Source: an uncultured Clostridium sp. (GTDB taxonomy: Bacteria; Bacillota; Clostridia; Lachnospirales; Lachnospiraceae). From it: a stretch of 64,000 nucleotides of DNA. This document shows, one piece after another, positions 25,790-35,136 of the stretch (positions are counted from its first letter, which is position 1; the number at the start of each line of letters is the position of its first letter). The stretch spans positions 62,001 through 126,000 of the forward strand of contig UQMJ01000001.1 of NCBI GenBank assembly GCA_900542035.1, in the 5' to 3' direction. A program made the translations under genes and the position numbers. Below the pieces are notes generated by a model. That model had not been told where the DNA came from. It did not search any database and saw nothing but the letters and a program-made list of their open reading frames with translations.

Positions 25790-26746
25790 ATGAGTATGAA
25801 ACATAGAGAAGCTGGAGTTGATGTGGCTGTACGAAAAAATAAACGCCATGAAAGATGGGTCATTAATGGCTGGTGCTGGCTGTTTGTTTCCATGTCAGTT
25901 GTATTTTATGTATTATTTCAGGGTTATCCTATTATCTGCAGCATTCAGTATTCCTTATTGGATTGGTCTGGGCTTACATCAAATGCAACATTTGTCGGGC
26001 TTCAGAACTATGTGGAATTGATACATGATGAATTGTTTTGGAATGCTTTTTTTAACAGCTTTAAGTATACGGCAATGATTGTACCTCTGGAATTGGCGGT
26101 TTCCTTGTTCTTAGCGTATTTATTGAACAATGAGGCTTTAAAGGGAAGAGGTATATATCGCACAATGTTTTTTATACCGGTTGTTACGACAGCATCAGTT
26201 GTTGGTATCATTATGATATTTTTATTAGGTGTCCAGGGACCTGTGAATCACTTACTGACTTCCCTGCATCTGGTAAAAGCACCGATCAATTTTCTTGGCA
26301 ATGCCAAATTTGCAATGCCGACTTTAGTCATTATTTCCTTGTGGAAAGATTGCGGCACATATATGATTTACTGGCTGGCAGGTCTTCAGGGAGTTTCAAA
26401 AGACGTTTATGAGGCTGCCACTGTAGACGGAGCTACAAGAGCACAGACATTTTTCCATATTGTTCTCCCATTAATTGCACCAGTTGGAGGAATTATTGCA
26501 ATTTTATGTGCTATTAACTCATTGAAAGTTTTTGATATTGTGAAGACCATGACAGAGGGCGGTCCATTCTATGCAACAGATGTCATTGCAACCTATGTAT
26601 ACCGTTCCGCATTTTCCAGTGAAATTGGGATGCCAAGACTAGGATATGCCAGCGCAGCAGCCTTACTGTTTGGAATTACAGTTATTGTAGTTGGGGCATT
26701 GCTGAACATCGTAAAAGCAAAGTTGAATCAGAAACGTGCAGTGTGA
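25790..26746 (+). CDS. sugar ABC transporter permease, MalF-type (second locus)
   Basis: A 318-aa permease with six predicted helices and EAA loop AATVDGATRAQTFFHIVLPLI. GGAGGAGG stands before two candidate start codons (25790 and 25796). It opens an operon with a MalG-type partner 18 bp downstream and a binding protein after that. No ATPase is present, so the system probably shares a general sugar ATPase. Ligand unknown; the downstream isomerases and dehydrogenases suggest an unusual sugar or glycoside. Confidence 0.93.
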   Translation: MSMKHREAGVDVAVRKNKRHERWVINGWCWLFVSMSVVFYVLFQGYPIICSIQYSLLDWSGLTSNATFVGLQNYVELIHDELFWNAFFNSFKYTAMIVPLELAVSLFLAYLLNNEALKGRGIYRTMFFIPVVTTASVVGIIMIFLLGVQGPVNHLLTSLHLVKAPINFLGNAKFAMPTLVIISLWKDCGTYMIYWLAGLQGVSKDVYEAATVDGATRAQTFFHIVLPLIAPVGGIIAILCAINSLKVFDIVKTMTEGGPFYATDVIATYVYRSAFSSEIGMPRLGYASAAALLFGITVIVVGALLNIVKAKLNQKRAV

Positions 26747-26764
26747 TATCGGGAGGTGTGGAAA

Positions 26765-27607
26765 ATGAATAAAGATAAAGCAAGGAAAATGGTAAAAAAG
26801 ACAGGTACTCACTTCCTTTTGATTGCAGTCGGTCTGCTTTGGGTTTATCCATTTCTATGGATGATTTCTGCATCATTTAAAGACCAGGATGAATTTTTTA
26901 GGAATCGGCTAGGATTAATTCCTCAGCAGCCGACTTTAGATAATGTATATCGAATTTGGGAAAAGGCCAATTTCAACACCTATTTTTTTAATACGGTAAT
27001 TGTTACAATTGTTGCAGTTTTTCTTGTGCTGGTTATGACTATGCTTGCAGGTTATGCATTAGGAAGATATAACTTTATAGGTAAAAAAGTGCTTATGGCA
27101 GTGTTTTTGAGCAGTATTGCAATCCCTTTGGTCAGTACTATTATTCCTACCTATGAGGTTGTAAAGAGTATGAACCTGGTGGGGACAAAGTTGGGACTGA
27201 TTCTTGCTCAGGCAGGAGGAGCCCATGTAATCTTTTTACTTCTGTTTTCCAGCTTTTTCCAGTCTGTTCCAGGAGAACTGGAGGATGCAGCAAGAGTAGA
27301 TGGATGTAACTTCCCAAGAACTTTTTTTAACATTATGATGCCGTTGTCTAAACCAATTGCCACGACAGTTATCATCATGGAAACAATTTGGTCTTGGAAT
27401 TCTTTTATGCTTCCTCTGGTTTTGACACTGAATAATCCGTCTTCCCGTACTCTGGCTGTTGGTTTGTATGCATTCAGAGGCGAGAATACAGTAGACTGGA
27501 CTGGTATTGCAGCAGGAGGTACGATAGCTGTTATTCCGATTATTATTCTGTTTATCTTCCTTCAAAAATACTTTGTAGAAGGAATTGCGGGAGCAGTGAA
27601 GAGCTGA
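26765..27607 (+). CDS. sugar ABC transporter permease, MalG-type (second locus)
   Basis: A 280-aa membrane protein, partner of the preceding permease. ATG 26765 follows GGGAGGTGTGG. It has the VYPFLWMISASFK first-helix signature, the EAA loop AARVDGCNFPRTFFNIMMPL and the C-terminal YFVEGIAGAVKS, all standard for this family. The full length contrasts with the shorter MalG-type protein of the first locus. Confidence 0.94.
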   Translation: MNKDKARKMVKKTGTHFLLIAVGLLWVYPFLWMISASFKDQDEFFRNRLGLIPQQPTLDNVYRIWEKANFNTYFFNTVIVTIVAVFLVLVMTMLAGYALGRYNFIGKKVLMAVFLSSIAIPLVSTIIPTYEVVKSMNLVGTKLGLILAQAGGAHVIFLLLFSSFFQSVPGELEDAARVDGCNFPRTFFNIMMPLSKPIATTVIIMETIWSWNSFMLPLVLTLNNPSSRTLAVGLYAFRGENTVDWTGIAAGGTIAVIPIIILFIFLQKYFVEGIAGAVKS

Positions 27608-27674
27608 TGGATATGTAGAGTCTAAAACGTAAGGGTGTCAATACCCTGAAATAGAAATTAAAGGAGGATGTTTT

Positions 27675-29183
27675 ATGAAATTGAAAAAAGTTGGAGCATT
27701 ATCGCTGACAGCGGCAATGCTGGCCGGAAGCCTTGCAGGATGTGCAATGCCCAGCACTGGAACCGATTCAAACGAGACAGCTGCAGAGACAAAGACAGAG
27801 GTTTCAGCAGAAGATTCATCAGATACTTCGTCTGGCGAAGAGCAGATTACGCTGCGTATCGTAGACTGGAGTGACAGCTCTATGAAGCGCAGAGAAGAAT
27901 TCAACGAGCAATATATGAAGGATCATCCTAATATTAAGATTGAATATACTATGCTTACCATTGATCAGTTTAAGAACACCATCGTTACTATGATTAAATC
28001 AGGAGATGGTCCAGACCTGTTTCCGATACCAACTGGTATGACACTTAGTACAGCTCTTCAGGAAGAGTGGTATCAGCCGTTGAATCCTTATGTAACAGAA
28101 GAATTTAAGGCGTCTTTAGATCCAGAAGTTTTAAAAGAAGGTGTGTCTCATCAGGGAGAAGATTGGTATACAATTCCAGAGAATGTACCAGTAGTAAACT
28201 GCTTATTTTACTATAATAAAGATGTTTTAGAGAATGCAGGTGTAACGGAAGTTCCGAAAAGTTATGCCGAATTTGTTGAGGCTTGCAAAAAGATTACCGA
28301 GACGGGTAATGGCCAGGTATATGGGTTAATTGAGGGAGGAAAACAGCTGAACAGACTTGATATTTTAGCGCGTAGCCTCGCAGGAGCAGCAGGAGGAAAG
28401 ATTGCACAGAATGCAAAAGTTCTGACTGTCGATGGAAGGGCTTCCTATGATAGTAAAGAGATGGTGGGTGCAATGGCTTTACTGGAGCAGTTGGTAAAAG
28501 ACGGAAGCATTCACCCAGATACGGTCAATATCGGAGCTCCGGAAGCACGTGAATTGTTTGCTCAGGGACAGGCCGGATTCCTTTGCCAGGGTATGTGGTG
28601 TATTCCGCCGTGGGATCAGACTTATCCAGATTTAAACTATGGCGTTATGGCAGTCCCGACCCCAGATGGAGAAATAAAGGGAGGCGTTCAGCAGGTTGAA
28701 AGTGCACCATGGATGGGGCTTTATAAACAGTCTAAGCATCCAAAGGAAGCAGCCGAATATCTGATGGCTTTGTTTAGCGAAGAATACAATTATCAGTCTG
28801 ATTGTGTAGAAGATGGAAATTATGTGTCTATTGTTCCGGCAGTGAATGAAAAACATCTGAACAATGAAGTTATGAAAGAATATTATGAGATTGCTGAGAC
28901 GACATCAAAAGATATTCCATCTGCAACAACCAGAGATGAAAAGGCATATGATTTTTATGCAGAAGTAAAGGACGTACAGCCAAGTCTTGGCGCTATTGTA
29001 CAGGGCGTACTGGCACAAAGCATTACAGATTATGAAGGAGAGTTAAAAAAATTATCCGATGCTTCTACAGAAGAGTGGAAACGAGCATCAGAGGCTGTAG
29101 GTCTGGATTTCAATACTTTTGAATTCCCGAATTGGGATGTTACAAAGGACTATACAGAGGCAGATTATGAAGCGTTGAAATAG
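27675..29183 (+). CDS. sugar ABC transporter substrate-binding lipoprotein (second locus)
   Basis: Family 1 solute-binding lipoprotein of 502 aa. The signal peptide ends in lipobox LAGC (Cys24), followed by a Ser/Thr/Glu-rich linker to about residue 55. The mature domain shows EYTMLTIDQFKNTIVTMIKSGDGPDLF and a GMWCIPPWD segment. AAGGAGG precedes the ATG. It is the third gene of the transporter operon, and the ROK regulator gene follows with its own promoter. Ligand not deducible. Confidence 0.94.
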   Translation: MKLKKVGALSLTAAMLAGSLAGCAMPSTGTDSNETAAETKTEVSAEDSSDTSSGEEQITLRIVDWSDSSMKRREEFNEQYMKDHPNIKIEYTMLTIDQFKNTIVTMIKSGDGPDLFPIPTGMTLSTALQEEWYQPLNPYVTEEFKASLDPEVLKEGVSHQGEDWYTIPENVPVVNCLFYYNKDVLENAGVTEVPKSYAEFVEACKKITETGNGQVYGLIEGGKQLNRLDILARSLAGAAGGKIAQNAKVLTVDGRASYDSKEMVGAMALLEQLVKDGSIHPDTVNIGAPEARELFAQGQAGFLCQGMWCIPPWDQTYPDLNYGVMAVPTPDGEIKGGVQQVESAPWMGLYKQSKHPKEAAEYLMALFSEEYNYQSDCVEDGNYVSIVPAVNEKHLNNEVMKEYYEIAETTSKDIPSATTRDEKAYDFYAEVKDVQPSLGAIVQGVLAQSITDYEGELKKLSDASTEEWKRASEAVGLDFNTFEFPNWDVTKDYTEADYEALK

Positions 29184-29221
29184 AAATAGTAAGGAAACTG
29201 GAAAATTTTTTGATACGAGCC

Positions 29222-29250
29222 TTTAAACTTTCTTGAATATTTCGTATAAT
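29222..29250 (+). promoter_or_regulatory. Promoter of the ROK regulator gene
   Basis: TTTAAA (29222-29227), 17-bp spacer and TATAAT (29245-29250), 40 bp upstream of the ROK start codon. Confidence 0.55.
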
Positions 29251-29290
29251 TATGAGAGCGAAAAAGAATTGCAAAGGTGAGTAAGCAGTT

Positions 29291-30514
29291 ATGAAAATCA
29301 AGTCCGGTTCAAATTTATCAAAAGTTAGGAAAGATAACTATGCATCAATTCTTGGAACCATTTATCAGCAGGGGCCGATTATGAGAAGTGAGGTAGCTAA
29401 ACAGCTGGGAGTGACGCTTCCTACGGTTACAACTACAATAAAGCAACTTTTAGAGGATGGGGTTTTAAGAGAAGAACCTGTCTTGTCAGCTTCAGGCTCA
29501 ATGGGAAGAAAGGCATCAGCAGTTGATTTTGTAAAAGAAGCCGGATATGCTCTGGGAATAGAATGGAGCGCAGTAGGAATTATTGGCTGTATTACAGACT
29601 TAAGGGGGAATCTGATAGAAAAGACAAAGAGGATTCTTGAGCCAGAAAAAAACTCTTATGGAGAGATGCTTTTAAAAACCAGAGAATGTGTAGACTCTTT
29701 GATAAAACGGGCAAAAGCGGATAAAGTTCCTATCATAGGAGCCGGTTGGGCAACTCCTGGAATGGTAGAACCGGAAAAAGGGATTCTGGTATGCAGTTCT
29801 ATGGATCATGTAACCTGGCAGAACGAACAAATTCAGAAAGATTTATCGGATCTTCTTGAAATGCCGGTCTGTATTGAAAATCATGTCAGGGTCAGAGCAA
29901 TTGGCCAGGATATGTTTGAGCGGGAAGAACGACCAGATGTATACTTGTATTACTTTGCGCAGATGGGAATTTCCTGTTGTATTATGTCAGATGGAGGGCC
30001 TTTTGGAAAAGGAAAGCATGGAACAGGAGATATTGGTCATACGATTATGGATTTGGATGGACCTGCTTGTGACTGCGGAAAGAAAGGATGCCTGCAGGCG
30101 TTTATCGGAGAGCAGCAATTAATCCGGAAAGCAAAAGAACTGCTGCAAGCTGGACGTGCAGAAATTCTAAGAAAGGTTTGTGGAGATCCAAAAAATCCGG
30201 AAATTGTGGAACTGGCGCTGGCGATTGATTGCGGAGATGAAGAGCTATTGGAGAGTATATTGCCGGCAGTGCAATATATGGGTATCTCCATTGCGAATAT
30301 TGTGAATCTGCTGAACTCAGAATTGGTTGTAGTAGACTGCGCATTGATGAACAGTCAAGTATTGAAAAAGTACCTAAGAAAAATGGTTCTGGAAAATAAT
30401 ATGTTTAAAAATGAACTGGATTTGAAAATCGACTTTATTCAAGCGAACCGATATACAGGCGCCAGAGGTGCCTGCGGAATGGCGATTGAAAGATTTTTGA
30501 TTGGGAATCCGTAA
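29291..30514 (+). CDS. ROK family transcriptional repressor (NagC/XylR type)
   Basis: A 407-aa sugar-responsive repressor: N-terminal winged helix (about residues 15-65, MRSEVAKQLGVTLPTVTTTIKQLL) joined to a ROK sugar-kinase-like domain. The zinc motif CDCGKKGCLQAF is intact. The kinase-like GTGDIGH segment is present. It sits between a transporter operon and the downstream metabolic operon, each preceded by AT-rich palindromic DNA, so control of both is the natural inference. Effector unknown. A strong terminator follows directly. Confidence 0.93.
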   Translation: MKIKSGSNLSKVRKDNYASILGTIYQQGPIMRSEVAKQLGVTLPTVTTTIKQLLEDGVLREEPVLSASGSMGRKASAVDFVKEAGYALGIEWSAVGIIGCITDLRGNLIEKTKRILEPEKNSYGEMLLKTRECVDSLIKRAKADKVPIIGAGWATPGMVEPEKGILVCSSMDHVTWQNEQIQKDLSDLLEMPVCIENHVRVRAIGQDMFEREERPDVYLYYFAQMGISCCIMSDGGPFGKGKHGTGDIGHTIMDLDGPACDCGKKGCLQAFIGEQQLIRKAKELLQAGRAEILRKVCGDPKNPEIVELALAIDCGDEELLESILPAVQYMGISIANIVNLLNSELVVVDCALMNSQVLKKYLRKMVLENNMFKNELDLKIDFIQANRYTGARGACGMAIERFLIGNP

Positions 30515-30515
30515 G

Positions 30516-30559
30516 AATTGGCAGTGTTGGAAAAATATTTCAGCACTGCCAATTTTTTT
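30516..30559 (+). terminator. Terminator after the ROK gene
   Basis: AATTGGCAGTG (30516-30526) pairs with CACTGCCAATT (30543-30553), followed by a run of T. It starts one base after the ROK stop codon. Confidence 0.9.
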
Positions 30560-30590
30560 GTGCAAAACAAATAAAAAAGAAATATATTAA

Positions 30591-30638
30591 TTGACAAAAT
30601 GTATTTATAATGATACTATTAAATTAAATAATTTAATT
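30591..30638 (+). promoter_or_regulatory. Promoter and palindromic operator of the isomerase-dehydrogenase operon
   Basis: TTGACA (30591-30596), 17-bp spacer, TACTAT (30614-30619), then a perfect 8+1+8 palindrome AATTAAATAATTTAATT at 30622-30638 covering the likely transcription start. Such AT-rich palindromes suit ROK-type repressors; this link is inferred. Confidence 0.65.
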
Positions 30639-30691
30639 AATTAAGTTAAAGAAATAAAAGGTCGATTGTATTTTGGGAAGGGGAGAAGATT

Positions 30692-31603
30692 GTGAATATT
30701 GGCTTTTTGACAAACAGCCTGGTGGAAGAAGCAAGGCGCCAGAATAGTCCGGATTTTCAAAGTCTGAAGCAGGTAGCAGACTGGGCGGTCAAACACGGAT
30801 TTGCCGATTTGGAATGCGGGCCGTCGCTGCCGCTTTCTTTAGAAGATTATGAAAAAGTATTGTCTGAAGGAAAGATCCATATTACGGCGTTGATTTATTG
30901 CCGGAATTATTTAAGTACAGACAAAAAAGAGGCCGAGGAACATATCGCTCAATTGAAAAAGAGAATTGAGTTTGCTGGTAAACTGGGAATCGAAAAAGTG
31001 ATTACCTCAACGGGAATTAACAAATCCATTGAAGAAGGAATTTACGACAGAGATCCGGCAGTAAAGGACAGAGGAAATATGATTCGCAGAATTCCGGTCC
31101 GCAGCATGGACGAGTTTGTGAATGCCTTTGGCCCGCTGGTAGAACTAGCGGAAAAAAATCGTGTAAAATTATGCTTTGAAAATTGTCCGCTGATGGGAAA
31201 TATTGCGATTTCTCCTGTGATGTGGCATAGGATATTTGAACGGTTGGATAGTAAGTGTGTAGGTCTTGCCTACGATCCCAGCCATCTGGTATGGGAAATG
31301 ATTGATCCGTATGAGCCGATTGCAGAATTTGGAAATAAGATTTTTCATGTTCATGCCAAGGACACGGCGATTGACAGGGCACAGCTTGCAAGAACTGGTA
31401 TTTTGACCGATTTCAGCTGGTGGACATACCGTATTCCTGGAAGAGGGGAGATTGACTGGAACCGGATATTTGATGAGCTGAAAAAAATTGGCTATAACGG
31501 AACGATCAGCATCGAACATGAAGACAAAGATTATGAAGGAAGTCTGAAGGCAGTAACAGATGGAATTTTAAAAAGCAGGGAATTTCTTGAAAAATATATC
31601 TAA
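30692..31603 (+). CDS. sugar phosphate isomerase/epimerase family TIM-barrel protein
   Basis: A 303-aa member of the AP-endonuclease-2-like TIM barrel family, metal-dependent sugar isomerases, epimerases or lyases. Metal ligands are likely in CFENCP (Glu), AYDPSH (Asp/His), FHVHAKD (His) and SIEHED (Glu). Starts at GTG 30692 behind GGGAAGGGGAGAAG. It is the first gene of a four-gene set alternating isomerase and Gfo/Idh/MocA dehydrogenase. That pattern occurs in inositol and in 3-keto-glycoside pathways, but the substrate here is unknown. Confidence 0.9.
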   Translation: MNIGFLTNSLVEEARRQNSPDFQSLKQVADWAVKHGFADLECGPSLPLSLEDYEKVLSEGKIHITALIYCRNYLSTDKKEAEEHIAQLKKRIEFAGKLGIEKVITSTGINKSIEEGIYDRDPAVKDRGNMIRRIPVRSMDEFVNAFGPLVELAEKNRVKLCFENCPLMGNIAISPVMWHRIFERLDSKCVGLAYDPSHLVWEMIDPYEPIAEFGNKIFHVHAKDTAIDRAQLARTGILTDFSWWTYRIPGRGEIDWNRIFDELKKIGYNGTISIEHEDKDYEGSLKAVTDGILKSREFLEKYI

Positions 31604-31622
31604 ATAACAGGAGGAGAAGATT

Positions 31623-32720
31623 ATGGTACGAATTGGCATGATTGGAACGGGATTTAACATTGGAATTGCAAGAAATCACATCAAAGCCTATCAGTGCTGT
31701 CCGGATGCCAGGATTACTGCAGTTTACGATTTACTGCAGGAACGCGCGGAAAAGTATGTGGAGGATCTGGAATTAAAAGATGCAAAGGTATGCAGCAATT
31801 TAGAAGAATTATTCGGACTATGTGACGCGGTTAGCATTTGCACGCCAAATGCAACCCATGTGGAGCTTACTGTGGCCGCATTAAAGGCTGGCTGTCATGT
31901 ATTATGCGAAAAGCCATTTGCACCAACTCCAGAAGATTGTGCTGAGGCAATAAAATATGCAAAACTTTCTAATAAAGTGACGATGATCGGACTTTGCTAT
32001 CGTGATATTCCAGGATTTGTTTACATGAAAAAGCTTCTGGATGAAGGAACAATTGGAGATGTATATTTTGTTAGAGAAGAGCAGGGCGGAGACCGGATTG
32101 CAAATCCAGATGTAAAACTGGAATGGAGGATGCAGGAAGATTTGTCTGGTCCTGGAGCTTTGGCAGATTTTGGGAGCCATATGATGGATATCTGCGACTA
32201 CCTGCTGAGAGATACTTGTGGAAAGATTCGCGAGATTCATTGTATGGAACACACTGGGATTACCAGGCGTGAAGTAATCGGCAAGCCAGGTGTGATGGGA
32301 GATGTGACGAATGATGACGTAGCCTGCTGGAACTGCCGCACAGAAAGCGGAACTATCTACAGCTTTACAGCAAGCCGTATAGGGGCAACCTTTATGCTGG
32401 AAATTGTAGGCGCAGGCGGAAAGATGATCTTCAATGGTGCAAAACCATTTGAACTGACCCTTCAGTTGAAAGATAAGAACAGCGGTTATGCGAAAGCTCC
32501 CGAAGTGGTACCAGTACCGGAAGAATGCTACGGCGATGATGAACGTGCTCCGAGAGTTCCGTTTGAAATCAATTTTTATTATGAAATCCGCCAATTTTTA
32601 GATGCAATTCAGAATGGAAAGGATCATTTATTGACATTTGAACGCGGTATATATATGCAGGAATTAATTCAGGCAGCTCACGAGTCTGCAAAGACAGGCA
32701 ATATTGTAAAACTATTCTAA
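31623..32720 (+). CDS. Gfo/Idh/MocA family oxidoreductase
   Basis: A 365-aa NAD(P)-dependent dehydrogenase. It has an N-terminal Rossmann fold (IGMIGTGFNIG), the conserved CEKPFA at the substrate-binding edge, and a C-terminal alpha/beta domain with a GALADFGSHMMDICDY segment where the catalytic His/Asp normally sits. AGGAGGAGAAG precedes the start, 19 bp after the isomerase. Likely oxidises a hydroxyl of a sugar or cyclitol; substrate and cofactor preference not readable. Confidence 0.92.
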   Translation: MVRIGMIGTGFNIGIARNHIKAYQCCPDARITAVYDLLQERAEKYVEDLELKDAKVCSNLEELFGLCDAVSICTPNATHVELTVAALKAGCHVLCEKPFAPTPEDCAEAIKYAKLSNKVTMIGLCYRDIPGFVYMKKLLDEGTIGDVYFVREEQGGDRIANPDVKLEWRMQEDLSGPGALADFGSHMMDICDYLLRDTCGKIREIHCMEHTGITRREVIGKPGVMGDVTNDDVACWNCRTESGTIYSFTASRIGATFMLEIVGAGGKMIFNGAKPFELTLQLKDKNSGYAKAPEVVPVPEECYGDDERAPRVPFEINFYYEIRQFLDAIQNGKDHLLTFERGIYMQELIQAAHESAKTGNIVKLF

Positions 32721-32751
32721 TGGGAGTTTTACAGAAAATGGAGGAAATGAC

Positions 32752-33621
32752 ATGAGATTTGGTGGACATTGTGTACTATATGGAGCAGAGATTGCATCAT
32801 TACCGGAAGCAGTTCTTGGCAGACTGGCAAGGGCAGGAGCAGAGGGTTGTGAGATTGGACAGCGTTTTTTCGGAACAGGGAACAGAGAGAAGCTTTTAAA
32901 CGCTTTAGAAGAAAATCATGTAGAAATGAGCGGAATGCACTGCAATGGTTTGAAACTAATAGATCTTATCAATAATCCCCAAACAGCAGAAGAAGCTCTT
33001 TATACGACAGCCAGATTTGTAGCGCCGATGAAGAATAAAAATGTAATTGCTACAGGTGGAATTGAGTTTGAGGCAATTCAGAATTTTGCCATTGGAAATG
33101 GTGCAACAGAACCAGAGCTTCACGATCCAGAGCTAGTTAAGAAAGCTGCAGAAACACTCAATGAAATTGTTAAGAAAATAAAAGAGGAGCTGGGGGTGCA
33201 GGTTCATTACCACAATCATAGCTGGGAATTTGCAGATAATGGATTGATCTGGAACACACTGGTACAGTATGCTCCTGACTTGAAATTTGCATTAGATACT
33301 GGCTGGGCGGCAGTATCGGGATTTGATCCGGTCAAACTTTTGGAAAGCAGTCCGGAGCGTTTCAGTTATGTGCATTTAAGGGACTATAAGAAGTCAGAAG
33401 AAGGTCAGAATCAAATCTTTTCAAAGGTTCATGCCGGATATGTGGATCTGGGCACAGGCGATATGAACTACGTAAAACTGCTCCCTGTATTGGACAAAGT
33501 GCTGGGAAAGAACGGCTGGGCAATTGTGGAATATGAGATTGGCAATTTTGATGAAACCAGCTATACCAGCGCGCTCGGCTACCTGCGTGGCCTGAATGAT
33601 ATGATGCATGGAGGAAAGTAA
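32752..33621 (+). CDS. sugar phosphate isomerase/epimerase family TIM-barrel protein
   Basis: A 289-aa second TIM-barrel protein of this operon, only distantly similar to the one at 30692. It carries VHYHNHSWEF, ALDTGWAAVSG, YVHLRDYK and VEYEIGNFDE, which together supply the usual His, Asp and Glu metal ligands of IolE/IolI-like enzymes. GGAGGAAATGAC precedes the ATG. The next dehydrogenase gene starts one base after its stop. Probably acts on the keto product of one of the two dehydrogenases; this is inference. Confidence 0.9.
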   Translation: MRFGGHCVLYGAEIASLPEAVLGRLARAGAEGCEIGQRFFGTGNREKLLNALEENHVEMSGMHCNGLKLIDLINNPQTAEEALYTTARFVAPMKNKNVIATGGIEFEAIQNFAIGNGATEPELHDPELVKKAAETLNEIVKKIKEELGVQVHYHNHSWEFADNGLIWNTLVQYAPDLKFALDTGWAAVSGFDPVKLLESSPERFSYVHLRDYKKSEEGQNQIFSKVHAGYVDLGTGDMNYVKLLPVLDKVLGKNGWAIVEYEIGNFDETSYTSALGYLRGLNDMMHGGK

Positions 33622-33622
33622 A

Positions 33623-34660
33623 ATGAAGAAGCTGCGGGTGGCGGTAATCGGCTGCGGACGAATTGTATCAGTATATGAAGAGGCATTTTACAAATTAAAA
33701 GAAGAGACAGAAGTAGTACTGGCTATGGATAAAGTTTTGGACAGAGCAGAAAAGCTGGCGCGGAAATTTTCAGGATGCCTTGTATCGGATCAGGTGGAAC
33801 TAAAGGAATTTCGAAGGATTCTTACAGAAGTAAAGCCGGATTTGATTCATATTCTGCTTCCTCATCATCTGCATGGAAAATATGCCATTGCAGCGATGGA
33901 ATGCGGCGTAAATGTATTGACAGAAAAGCCAGTTACAATCAGCCTTTCCGAAGCAGACGAGCTGATTCAGGTACAGAAACGGACTGGTATGCAGCTAGGC
34001 GTCATTTATCAGAACCGGTTCATTGAAGGTGTACAGGAAGTAAAAAAGAAAATTGCATCCGGTAAATTTGGCGAAGTGAAAGGTGCATTTTCTACTCTGA
34101 ACTGGTATCGTCCGGAAAGCTATTATCAATGTGACTGGAAGGGAAAATGGGAGACGGAAGGCGGTGGAGTGATTATCGATCAGGCTATTCATTCGATCGA
34201 CCTGGTACGTTATATGACAGGGCTTGAAGCGAAAAAGATTATGGGACACACCTCTCGCCGCGTCTTGACTGGAATTGAAGTTGAGGATGAGGCAGATGCA
34301 GCAGTATGGCTGGAAAACGGGGCTATTTATTCCTTTTATGCCTGCAATTATTATACGACCAACAGTCCTATTCGGGTAGAAATAAGCTGTGAAAAGGCAA
34401 CAGCCCTTCTTACCTATGATAAGATGGAAATTACATATGCTTCTGGAGAAAGAGAAGAAATTTTACCGGAAGCGTGTCCGAATCGAAACGGAGAAAGCTA
34501 CTGGGGCAGTTATCATTTTTATCAGATAAGGGAATGCTATCAGGCTTTGAAAGAAGGAACTCTTATGCCGTGGTCGGCTGAGGATGCAAGAAAGACACTG
34601 GAGATTGTTCAGGGAATTTACGAATCAGCAAGAATCAATGGTCCTGTAGAATTGCAGTGA
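33623..34660 (+). CDS. Gfo/Idh/MocA family oxidoreductase
   Basis: A 345-aa NAD(P)-dependent dehydrogenase: VAVIGCGRI Rossmann loop, VLTEKPVTISLSEA, and GGGVIIDQAIHSIDLVRY, the segment carrying the catalytic Asp and His. ATG 33623 is chosen because GGAGG lies eight bases upstream, within the end of the previous gene. It ends the intact part of the operon; a broken exporter gene follows 32 bp later and probably belonged to the same transcript. Confidence 0.92.
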   Translation: MKKLRVAVIGCGRIVSVYEEAFYKLKEETEVVLAMDKVLDRAEKLARKFSGCLVSDQVELKEFRRILTEVKPDLIHILLPHHLHGKYAIAAMECGVNVLTEKPVTISLSEADELIQVQKRTGMQLGVIYQNRFIEGVQEVKKKIASGKFGEVKGAFSTLNWYRPESYYQCDWKGKWETEGGGVIIDQAIHSIDLVRYMTGLEAKKIMGHTSRRVLTGIEVEDEADAAVWLENGAIYSFYACNYYTTNSPIRVEISCEKATALLTYDKMEITYASGEREEILPEACPNRNGESYWGSYHFYQIRECYQALKEGTLMPWSAEDARKTLEIVQGIYESARINGPVELQ

Positions 34661-34692
34661 TAAACGATTGATAAAACGGAGAAGAAAGAATC

Positions 34693-34980
34693 ATGGGAAA
34701 TTTATTGATGGTAGCGGGAGCATCTCTGCTTGGCGGAATTGTCCAATTAGTAACGGGATTTGGGTCATCAATCATTATTATGATTTTTTTGCCAGTGTTT
34801 CTGTCTATGACAGCAGCACCAGATGTAAGTGATGTCATAACCATGACTCTTTCTTTTTCCATACTGTGGAGATACCGGACATATGTAAAGCTTAAAAATA
34901 TCCTGGTTTTCAATGCGGTAGACAAGCAGCCAGTCGGGGAGAATGTGACATTCCCGATGGCCTGCCCAATTACCAGATAG
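34693..34980 (+). pseudogene. truncated TauE/SafE-type exporter gene
   Basis: The first ~71 residues (GGIVQLVTGFGSSIIIMIFLPVFL and a second hydrophobic stretch) look like the N-terminus of a TauE/SafE anion exporter, normally about 250 aa. After KLKNIL near 34905 the frame runs into DNA that encodes the YafQ-like toxin on the other strand and stops at 34980. The remaining helices are absent. A ribosome site (GAGAAGAAAG) is still present. The break is best explained by insertion or deletion joining the toxin-antitoxin module to this operon. Confidence 0.75.
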
Positions 34981-35136
34981 TTCATGGTCGCGATTCTTTT
35001 CAGGAAGAGGTTCTCCCGTTGCTAATAGTGCTACAACTTGCTCCAGCAATTCAATTTTCAGACCTCGTTTAATAGCTCGTTTGTAGTCTTTTTTGAAATT
35101 AGTTGTGTATTTGACAGCGTATTTTGTTTTTTTCAT
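34768..35136 (-). pseudogene. YafQ/RelE-type toxin, C-terminally truncated
   Basis: mRNA interferase family. The first 77 residues match YafQ: KKDYKRAIKRGL, DHELSGNWAGHRECHILPDWLLVYRIEN, with His51, His64, Asp68 and Trp69 in place of the known catalytic set. At about 34905 the homology ends, just before the segment that should hold the last catalytic His and Phe (RTGTHSDLF-type). The frame continues for 45 unrelated residues that are antisense to the exporter fragment. The protein is therefore probably inactive. It overlaps the antitoxin gene by ATGA. Confidence 0.8.
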
